Below are positions 56,904 through 64,000 of a stretch of 64,000 nt of DNA, piece by piece. The position numbers and the translations under genes were made by a program. Position 1 is the first letter of the stretch. Every line of letters begins with the position of its first letter. Where the stretch lies: positions 372,001 through 436,000 of the forward strand of contig SDUX01000003.1 in the NCBI GenBank assembly GCA_008729055.1, in the 5' to 3' direction. Source of the stretch: Pyropia haitanensis (taxonomy: Eukaryota > Rhodophyta > Bangiophyceae > Bangiales > Bangiaceae). The notes under the pieces were generated by a model. The model searched no databases and was not told where the DNA came from. It saw nothing but the letters and a program-made list of their open reading frames with translations.

Positions 56904-57642
56904 GTCCGCCGGCGCCACCCCCGGCGGCGCGGGCGGCCGCGGCGTCGCGGCGGGTGCGACCGGCCGCGGCAGCGGCGTTGGCGGTGGCGGCGGTGGTGGG
57001 GAGGGTGCCGACGGCGGCGGCGCGGCGCGGTCGCTGCTGCGGCGGCTGTCCAACGGGCGGACGCGGCCGATTGGGGAGCGGCCGCCCGGGGCGGGCCCGC
57101 CGATGGACATGGCCGCCATCCTGTCGCTCCGCTCTGACCCGCGGCCGCTCATCCGGTCGCACTACCGGCAGGGGCCGGCGCGGAGCGCCGACTGCACGCC
57201 GTGCCGCGGGTCGGGGCTCGCCGCGTGCGGCGTGTGCGGGGGGGTCGGCTGGCTGGGGCCCCTCGACGTGCGCACGCCGGCCGCGGCCGGCGACGGCGGC
57301 GGCGGCGGCGGCGGCGGCGGCGCGGCCGCCGCCGCGGCCGCCGCCGTCTGGAGCCGCCCCGACCTGGTCCTCGACGCCCGCGGCGCCGCGCAGTGCCCCG
57401 CGTGTAACGGGCTGGGCAAGGGCTTTTGTGGCACGTGCGACGGGAGCGGCCTGCGCGGCGTGCGCGGGTTTGACCCCGCCGAGTACGCGCGCGTGTTTGA
57501 GGTGTTTCGGGGGACGGGCGTCGGCGACGGCGCCGTCGAGTGGGACTTTGATGACGACTTTGTGGCGTACGAGGACGAGGAGGACGACGACGACGAGGAC
57601 GACGAGGACGACGACGACGACTATGAGGACGACGACGACCAA

Positions 57643-57674
<32 letters not shown>

Positions 57675-57966
57675 TGCCGCTGGCGTGGCCGACCCGACGG
57701 GGTCGTCGGTCTTTGGCGATGACCTCGAGGCGGAGCTGGGCTTTGAGACTGGCGCCCCCGACGGGGACGACGACGACGATGACGACGAGTTGGGCGCGGA
57801 CGACGACACGCTGGCGCCCGGGGAGATTGTGGAGCTGGAGGGGGAGCTGGAGGGGGACCTCGGCGTCGACGCGGATGACGATGACGACGACGACGATGAC
57901 GACGACGACGATGGGGACGACGACGCGGGCCGGGGTGGCGCCCGCTCGCGCACGTGGAGCGACTAG
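54315..57966 (+). CDS. DnaJ-type (CXXCXGXG) zinc-finger protein with long disordered N-terminus and acidic tail
   Basis: ATG 54315 gives MHPPEGTAKVAPAAATAFLP and a Ser/Ala/Arg-rich start that could target a plastid. About 900 residues of Ala/Gly/Arg-rich disordered sequence follow, spread over frames 3 and 2, with steps at G runs at 55674-55687 and 56764-56772. Ordered-looking islands are VEDTVDGGFLARYRKERSGR and RMDRAFSAVDRLFGELK. In frame 1, after PMDMAAILSLRSDPRPLI, lies a complete four-motif zinc finger: CTPCRGSG, CGVCGGVG, CPACNGLG, CGTCDGSG, the arrangement of DnaJ/BSD2 proteins; no J-domain is visible. The end is extremely Asp-rich (57550-57950) with FGDDLEAELGFETG and GEIVELEGELEGDLG inserted, then TAG. 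BSD2-type proteins assist plastid protein assembly such as Rubisco; that role here is inference. Confidence 0.65.
57550..57930 (+). repeat. GAC/GAT-rich microsatellite encoding poly-Asp
   Basis: Several (GAC)n and (GAC/GAT)n runs within the coding region of the zinc-finger gene, in particular 57579-57670, 57765-57790 and 57870-57925. Their mixture of GAC and GAT codons suggests selection for Asp rather than pure slippage. Confidence 0.8.
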
Positions 57967-58151
57967 CAGTTTTGTCGCGCCGGACCGCGGGGCCGCCGGC
58001 TGGGCAACGCGCCCGTGGGTGGGTGGGGCGTCGTGGCCGCCGCGCCGGTGCCCCGTTGCGGTTGTTGTCAGCCCCACCGCCGCGTCCCTACTTTGCCCAC
58101 CGCGCACACACGGTCCGGCCGGGTCGTGCCGGCCCGCCGCGCGTCCGCCGA

Positions 58152-58460
58152 TCAAAAAAAAAACGTGTGCACCGCCGTGTCACAAAACGCGTCGGCGGCA
58201 ATCGCCGCCGCCCGCCCCTCGTCGCCCCACCCGCGCGGCCGCCCCCCCCCCCGCCCCCGCCCCCGCCCCCGCGGCGGCGGCGGCGGCAGCGGCACCTCGG
58301 CCACGACGCCGCCCGCCGCGGCGGTCGCGGCGGCGAGCGCCGCCGCCGCCGCCGCCGCGACGCCGCCGCCGCCGCCCGTGGGCGCCCCCGCGAGGCGCGC
58401 GAGGGAGTTGCCGACGAGCACCAGCGCCGCGGCGTGGCCGCCACCCGCGCCGCCGCCGCC

Positions 58461-58491
<31 letters not shown>

Positions 58492-58518
58492 CCGCCACCG
58501 CCGCCGCCGCCGGTGGCG

Positions 58519-58552
<34 letters not shown>

Positions 58553-58912
58553 TGGTCAGCGCCGACGCGTACAAGCTGCGGGTGCAGTGGGGCATGAAGA
58601 GGAGGGTGACCCGCGGGGCGGCGGCGGCGGTGGCGGCGGGGGGGGGGGGGGGGGGCGCCACGCCCGGCGGCGGCGCAACGTCCGCCACCGCCGGGAGCGG
58701 GTCAAAGCCGAGGCCCGCCACCGCCGCGGCGTCGAGGCGGGTCATGGCCGGGTCCACCACCGGCGGCCGGCGGGGGCGGACCACCCACCCGCCGCCGCCG
58801 GCCGCCGCCGTTCCCCCCCCCCCACAGCCCCTCCCACCGCCGCCCCAGCCGCCACTGCCGCTGCTCCGCACGCCACCGACGGCGTCGGCGCACCCCCCAC
58901 GGCGCCCGACTC

Positions 58913-58966
<54 letters not shown>

Positions 58967-59143
58967 CGTAGCCGGGACGGCGGCTCCCCCCCCCGCCCCC
59001 CCCCTTCCCCCTCCACAACCAGCGCCGCCACGAGCGCAGCGGCCCACCCCAGCTGCGCCCGTGCCGACGGGGACGCCTCGGGGCTGCCGGCGCCAATGAC
59101 GGCCAGCCGCACCGCCACGGGCGGTGGCGGCCCGACGCGGACG

Positions 59144-59197
<54 letters not shown>

Positions 59198-59536
59198 CCC
59201 GCCGCCGCCTCTGCCGCTGGCGGTGGTGGGGGTGGCGGTGCTGCTGCTGCTGCTGCTGCGGCGGGCGTTGCGACCGCCGCCACCGCCGCCGCGACCGCCC
59301 GGACGACGGTGGCCACCGCGGCGGTCGCCCAGTCGGCCGCGCCCGTCGGGGGCGTGTCGCGGGCAATGGCGGCGGCCAGGGCGGCGACGGCTGCGTCGGT
59401 TGGGGGGGGGAGGAGGAGCGGGGGGCAACGGTAGAGGGGGGGGGGGGGGGGTACCGCCCGCCGCCGCCGCCGCCGCGAGCGGGCGGCGGCGGCCGCGCCG
59501 GCGCGGGATGACGGTCCAGCCGCCCGCGGCGGCGGC

Positions 59537-59574
<38 letters not shown>

Positions 59575-59629
59575 TGGCGGCTGCCGTGGCGGGTGGGGTG
59601 GTGCCGCCAGGGCCGGGGGGGGGCGCCAT
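58152..59629 (-). CDS. SRR1-like (BER1) domain protein, several frame steps
   Basis: ATG 59629 starts MAPPPGPGGTTPPATAAATA, then GGWTVIPRRRGRRR, resembling the N-terminus of SRR1 proteins. After G/C runs near 59400-59452 another frame gives TDAAVAALAAAIARDTPP and VAVRLAVIGAGSPEASPSAR with AQLGWAAALVAALV, equivalent to SRR1 GLGS....S..Q.A..L. The next frames give VVDPAMTRLDAAAVAGLGFD (SRR1 DPV...), VTLLFMPHCTRSLYASALT (the family FFMPHC...LY) and AAALVLVGNSLARLAG (LVL.GNS). The end is AFCDTAVHTFFF with TGA at 58152-58154, over a T run. SRR1 is linked to light/clock signalling in plants and to heme/tubulin-related phenotypes in animals and yeast; its biochemical role is unclear. One transition (59400-59452) needs two one-base steps or one of two. 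Divergent from the nuclease gene. Confidence 0.67.
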
Positions 59630-60042
59630 GGAGAAGGGGGGGGGGGTGGGGGAGAAGGCGGTGGCGGCGGCCGCGGGGAGGGGGGGGGGGTGAATGGTGG
59701 TGTAGGAGGCGGACGCCGGCGGCGTCGCGCCCACGACGACCAGCGCGCTGGCGTCATCTCCGTCTTTCCGGTGGGGGGAGACAGCCAGCCAATTGATCAC
59801 TTTTCTGTCAGAGCGGAGCGTTGCCAGGCCCGCACTGTACATGTATGTTCTGTACTGTACAGCACGCCTCTCCCCCACCGGCCTGCAGCGAGTCCCCACG
59901 CCGCGACCACCCCTGTCTCTGACCGCCCGCCCTCCCCCGGTGCTGCTGCGTCCACCGTTGCGACGGCGGCTGCCCGACTTTTGTGTCCCCCCCCTTCCGC
60001 CCTGCCCCCCCCCCCCCCGCCGTCCCCCCCCTCCACTGTGCC
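59630..60042. promoter_or_regulatory. Divergent promoter between the SRR1-like and nuclease genes
   Basis: A 413-base gap between two opposite start codons. It has a lower-GC core (59740-59870) with AATTGATCACTTTTC and CTGTACATGTATG, and pyrimidine-rich leader sequence before ATG 60043. Confidence 0.45.
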
Positions 60043-61038
60043 ATGGCCCTCCCCGAGGACCTCTCCGCCGCCGCCACCGCCGCCGCCGCCACCGCCCGCG
60101 CCGCCGGCCGCACCGCCGCGGCCGCCGCCGCCGACGCGCGCGCCGCGGCGGGCCGCACCGCCGCGGCGGCGCGCCGCGCGGCCGCCGCCGCCGCCACCCC
60201 CGCCGGCGTCACCGCCGCGCACGTTGACGGCGCCGCGGCGGTGGTGGCGGTGCTCGGCGCCGCCGCCGCCATTGGCGTCCTTGTCGCCCGGGGCGTCGGC
60301 CGCGTGCCGACCGCGGACGCGCTCAAGGGCCGCCTCCCGCCGCTGCCGTCCGCGTCGGCGGCCGCCCGCCGGGCGTCGCTGTCGTCCTCATCGGTGGCGG
60401 CGGGGCGGCACCCCCGACCGGTCGTCCTCCGCGGCGTCATTGTCAAGGTCACCGACGGCGACGGGGTGCGGCTGTACCACCAGCCGCTCCTCCGGCGGCT
60501 CCTCCCCCTCCCCCGTGACGCGGCGGCCGCCGCCCGCTCCATCCACATCCGCCTCGCCGGCGTCGACGCGCCCGAGTGTGCCCACTGGGGCAAGGCGGCG
60601 CAGCCCGGTGGCGTCGCGGCCCGCCGCTGGCTCGCCGCCCGCGCGACGGGCGTCCGCGCGGCGGTGACCGCGCACGGGCACGACCAGTACGGGCGGCTGG
60701 TCGCGACCGTCCACGTGCGGCGGCGGTGGGCGGGCGGCCGCCTGCCGGGGGTGGGCTGGGAGAACCTGTCGGTCGCGCTCGCCGAGGCGGGCCACGCGCA
60801 GGTGTACTATGGGGGGGGGGCCGTCTACGGGGGGGCCCTGCGCGCGATGGAGGCGGCGGTCAAGGCCGCCGCGCGGGGGCGGCGGGGGATGTGGGCGGCG
60901 GGGAGTGGACGCGCGGCGGTGGTGCACCCGTCCGAGTGGAAGCGCCGCACCCGGGGGGGGGGGGGGGGCGGGGGGGGTACCGTCGCGGGGGGGATGGGGG
61001 GGGTGCTCTGGGGCTGGCTGCGGGGGGTGCTCCGCTGA
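60043..61038 (+). CDS. Membrane-anchored staphylococcal-nuclease-like endonuclease (LCL3-like)
   Basis: ATG 60043 (GTGCCATGG) opens a 331-residue protein. An Ala/Arg helical start is followed by a hydrophobic span GAAAVVAVLGAAAAIGVLVA (about residues 65-85), then the SNase fold: VLRGVIVKVTDGDGVRLYHQ (first metal Asp), SIHIRLAGVDAPECAHWGKA (R and DAPE of the active site), ARRWLAARATG, DQYGRLVATVHV (the conserved YGR) and NLSVALAEAGHAQVYYGGGA, with KAAARGRRGMW near the end. An N-terminal membrane helix plus SNase matches fungal LCL3 and plant CAN-type nucleases. The G-rich tail (60953-60976) crosses two G runs, so the last ~30 residues may be in the wrong frame. Confidence 0.83.
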   Translation: MALPEDLSAAATAAAATARAAGRTAAAAAADARAAAGRTAAAARRAAAAAATPAGVTAAHVDGAAAVVAVLGAAAAIGVLVARGVGRVPTADALKGRLPPLPSASAAARRASLSSSSVAAGRHPRPVVLRGVIVKVTDGDGVRLYHQPLLRRLLPLPRDAAAAARSIHIRLAGVDAPECAHWGKAAQPGGVAARRWLAARATGVRAAVTAHGHDQYGRLVATVHVRRRWAGGRLPGVGWENLSVALAEAGHAQVYYGGGAVYGGALRAMEAAVKAAARGRRGMWAAGSGRAAVVHPSEWKRRTRGGGGGGGGTVAGGMGGVLWGWLRGVLR

Positions 61039-61325
61039 CGCGGGGAGGTGGGTGGCGGCGGGGGGAGGGGGGGGAGGAGGGGGGTCACGGGGTGGCAGCG
61101 GAGCAAGCCGCCACCACCCCTCGCGCGTGTGGCCCGCGCGCTGCCGCGGCCGCGGAAGGGGTGCGGAGGGGGGGGGGGGGGGGGGGGTGCGCGGGACGCC
61201 CGCGTGGCTGCCACGGCGGGCGTGCCGCCGTGGCGGCCGCGCGGCGCGCCCCGCCCACGGCGGCGGCGGCGGCGGCGCGCATCGCCTCGGCGGTGGCGCG
61301 CATCGCCTCGGCGGTGGCGTGCCCG

Positions 61326-61356
<31 letters not shown>

Positions 61357-62117
61357 CGCGCGCGCGTGCTCGGGCGGCCGCTGCGGCGGCGGCGGCCGTG
61401 GGCGCGCGTCGGCGGCCGCGGCGGTAGTAGCGGCGCGGGGGGAAGGGGGAGGCGGAGGAGGGAGCGGACAGGGGGGAGGCACCGCCCCTTTCTCTTCCCC
61501 CCCTCCTTTGTCTGGCGTGCCGCGCTGCGTGGCGACAGCTGGTGGGTACCGCGGCCCGTCATCCCATTCCCCCTCTTGCCACGCCCCTCTTCTCGCCGCC
61601 GTGCGGGGTGGTGACGCGCGGCAGGGCGCGCCGTGGGTGGCCGGTCGGGTGTCTGGCGACTGCCGCCGCCTGCGGGGGGTGGGGTGGGGGGGGGGGGGGG
61701 GGGAGCGGCGGCTGGCGGTGTTCGCCACGTAGGGCAAGACGACGCGCGCCCGCGGGTGCCCGGCGCGGTGGGGACCCTATTTTTCCTTTGTTGTTGTTTT
61801 TGGCTGGGCATGGACGTGGGCGGGGGGAGAAGGGCGGGCGGGGCGGCGCGGCCACGCCCGTCGCCCCTGCCGGCGCGGAGGCCACCGCGCGCCGCCGTCC
61901 GTGCTGTGCCCGCTGCTGGCGTGGCCACCGCGCGGCCGCGGCGGGACGGAGCACGCGACGCGGCGGCGCCCACCCTGCCCGGCCACCCCCGTCCAGAGAC
62001 GGGGGCGCGGGGCGGGGGCGGACTCGCGCGCGCGCCTGCTCGAGCCAGCTGCTCCACCCAGCCGCCGCGCACGGTGCGGGAAGGGACGCGGCGGCGGCCC
62101 GCAAACCGCCGTGCCGC

Positions 62118-62154
<37 letters not shown>

Positions 62155-62380
62155 TGTGGCGGCCCGCCTGTGCCACCGTGTGCCACCGGCGGCCCCGGCG
62201 GTGGTGGACCGGCGGGCCCCGCTCCGCCGGCGACGGCCGTCGCCCCTTTCCTTGCCGCGCTCGCTGCCGCTGCCGCTGCTGCTGCTGCTGCCGCCGCTGC
62301 CGCTGGCGTTGCCACTAGGGCAGCAGCGACGGCAGCAGCACCCGCGACGGCAGCAGCCGCATCCATCCGCACCTGCACCC

Positions 62381-62416
<36 letters not shown>

Positions 62417-63547
62417 GTTGCGGGTGGGTGGTGGGCGTGCGCTCCCGGCTGCGGTGCCCGCGATCGCCGCTGCGAGCGGCGGGAGGGACGGACCGCGGCG
62501 CGGCGCGCGGGGGCCGGTCCGACCGACCGCACCCGCTCGTTGGCGGGAGGCGCCCTCGATGGGGAGCGCCCGCCCACCCCGCGTGGATGGGCAGGCGGCG
62601 GAGCCGTAGCCGGCAGACGCCATCCGACATGGCATGGCGGCCACTCGGGCGTCGCACGCAGCCTCCCGCCGCTTGTCGCGGCCGTGCCGGGCGTGCGCGG
62701 GAGGGGCGCGGCGGCCACCACCCCCCCTAACCCACCCACCATCCCGCTTGTGAGGTATGTCCTTGTCCATGGGCACACAGAGTGGGGCCTGCGAGCATGA
62801 GCACCGCCGCCCTGGCGCCATGATTGGGCGCCCGCACGGCACTGTACACCCTTCTCACCCCGCGCGCTCCGCCCGCCCGTGCGCAGCGGTGGCGGTGGGG
62901 GGGACCAGACGGGCCAGACCCGACACGCCGACGGTCCGCCCCTGCGGCGGCCAATCAGCGCCCCAGACGGTGGGTGGTATTGGTGCACGCCGGGTCACTG
63001 GTACGCCCAGCTGCGGTCGTCACACACGGCGCGTGGCCGGCCGGCCCGTGCGGTCACGGTGGGACGGACGGCAGAGCCGCGGCGGTGGCGGCCGCCGCCC
63101 GCCGCCGCCGCGCGCCGCGTCGCCGCCGCGGCGACACCACACCGTGTGGGGGGTCCCGCCGCCGCCCCGCGTGGGTGGGGGGTGCGGCTGGCGCCGGCCG
63201 CTGCCGCGGCGCGCCCCCCCTCCCCCGCGGCCGTCGGGCGTGCCGCCCCGGCTAGCAGCGCGCTTTGCCGCCGGCCCGCCCGCGACCCATCGGTGGCGCC
63301 GCCGTCGCATCCGCCGTGGCCGGTGCCATCTGGCGGCGAGCCGTCTTGGCCGCGCAACCACCCTCTTCCGCCCACCTTCCCCCCCTCCCACCCCCTGACG
63401 CTTATCGCCCCCCCCCCCCCCCCCCCCAACACCCACCCCTTCCGCCACCCGCACCGTTCCGCCTTCATTTTTTCTTGTGCTCTCACCCCCCCCCCCCCTT
63501 CTTCCCCCTCCCTTCCGCGCCCCCCCCCCCCCCCCCCAGCCCACACC
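61039..63547. other. About 2.5 kb without recognised gene
   Basis: GC-rich DNA with (GGC)n stretches and overlapping long frames on both strands (for example 60825-62657, -). A T-rich spot at 61780-61800 and a lower-GC part at 62740-62850 break it up. The last 150 bases before 63548 are C-rich with CTTCATTTTTTCTTGTG, probably the leader of the next gene. Confidence 0.4.
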
Positions 63548-64000
63548 ATGCCTACCACCCCCCTGCCGTCGCCCAACCCCCCCCTGCCCATCACGCCCCG
63601 GCCGCTCCACCCGCCGCCCCTGTCGCCCGGGCCCATCCCCCCGTGCGGCGGCGCCTTCTCCCCCTACTGCCCGCCCGCGCTGCGGCCGGCGGCGGCGGCG
63701 GCGTCGGCGGCGGCGGGTGCCGCGGCGGCCACCGCGCCGCCGCCGCCGCCGCCGCCGCCGCCGTCGGCGCCGCGCTCGCCCGGCCGGCGGCAGCGGCCAC
63801 GGCCAGGGGTGGCGGCCGCGGCGGGCGGCCGGTCGGCCGCGTCGACGGCGGCGGTGGCGGCGGCGGCGGCGGCGGCGACGGGGCGGCCGCCGCCGCTGCC
63901 GCCGCCGTCGACGCGGCCCACCGCCGCCGCCGCCGCCGCCATCGGCCGCCGCTCGTCGTCGTCGCGGCACCTGCTGCACGCCCTCCTCGGCGAGCACGAT
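63548..64000 (+). CDS. Start of an unknown protein (3' end outside window)
   Basis: ATG 63548 follows a pyrimidine-rich leader. The frame is open to the window edge for 151 codons: MPTTPLPSPNPPLPITPRPL, then Pro/Ala/Arg-rich disordered sequence, with RRSSSSRHLLHALLGEHD at the edge, which may begin an ordered domain. No family can be named from this part. C runs just upstream (63409-63427, 63519-63538) make the exact start less sure. Confidence 0.45.
   Translation, partial: MPTTPLPSPNPPLPITPRPLHPPPLSPGPIPPCGGAFSPYCPPALRPAAAAASAAAGAAAATAPPPPPPPPPSAPRSPGRRQRPRPGVAAAAGGRSAASTAAVAAAAAAATGRPPPLPPPSTRPTAAAAAAIGRRSSSSRHLLHALLGEHD

Noticed and set aside
1..64000. tRNA, rRNA or riboswitch genes
   Set aside because: I looked by eye for tRNA B-box-like GTTCGA and for rRNA core motifs and saw no convincing candidate; a covariance-model search would be needed to exclude them.

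Overview
This window is a very GC-rich piece of eukaryotic nuclear DNA. The genes are hosts of classical eukaryotic families (SEC61 beta, TOM22, BUD23, ELL, gamma-tubulin complex protein 4, SRR1, TMEM62, WDR54), two carry GT-AG introns (SEC61B and ELL), and there are no operons. A chlorophyllase-like hydrolase, a plastid-type alpha/beta hydrolase, an Mbb1/HCF107-like HAT-TPR protein and a BSD2-like zinc-finger protein point to a photosynthetic organism. Coding sequence with almost only G or C in third positions, few and short introns, close spacing and long Ala/Gly/Pro/Arg runs fit a bangiophycean red alga (Porphyra/Pyropia type) best. That assignment is inference; a GC-rich green or haptophyte alga is not excluded.

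Layout. 0-3 kb: C-terminal part of a disordered repeat protein (+). 2.9-5.2 kb: GCP4-like gene (-), divergent from BUD23 (+, 5.5-6.4 kb). 6.6-7.3 kb: spliced SEC61B (-), divergent from a TCAIM-like J-protein (+, 8.2-10.3 kb). 12.4-14.5 kb: WD40 protein (+), convergent with the chlorophyllase-like gene (-, 15.0-16.3 kb). 16.3-19.7 kb: no recognised gene, ending in a G-tract, followed by two large palindromes at 19.8-20.0 kb. 21.0-21.4 kb: TOM22 (-), divergent from an alpha/beta hydrolase (+, 22.2-23.3 kb). 24.6-27.0 kb: ELL (+). 28.3-31.3 kb: HAT-TPR membrane protein (+). 32.5-33.4 kb: secreted Cys-rich protein (-). 33.4-38.8 kb: gene-poor low-complexity DNA. 38.78-40.07 kb: a complete inverted-repeat transposable element with an 8-bp target duplication. 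40.9-43.2 kb: GT92-like glycosyltransferase (+). 43.8-46.5 kb: WDR54-like gene (-), divergent from a coiled-coil membrane protein (+, 47.5-49.6 kb). 50.4-53.0 kb: TMEM62-like phosphoesterase (-). 54.3-58.0 kb: BSD2/DnaJ-type zinc-finger protein (+). 58.2-59.6 kb: SRR1-like gene (-), divergent from a membrane-anchored staphylococcal-type nuclease (+, 60.0-61.0 kb). A partial gene begins at 63.5 kb.

A dominant feature of the sequence itself: at least ten genes change reading frame at long G or C runs, nearly always in the same direction, as if one base is missing from the run. The simplest reading is that the assembly under-calls G/C homopolymers. Most genes here must therefore be read across frames, and many very long open frames on either strand are composition artefacts. 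The genes are housekeeping genes that do not form one pathway. No new biological system can be proved from this window. The least explained items are the transposable element, the nested palindromes, the secreted Cys-rich protein and the coiled-coil membrane protein.
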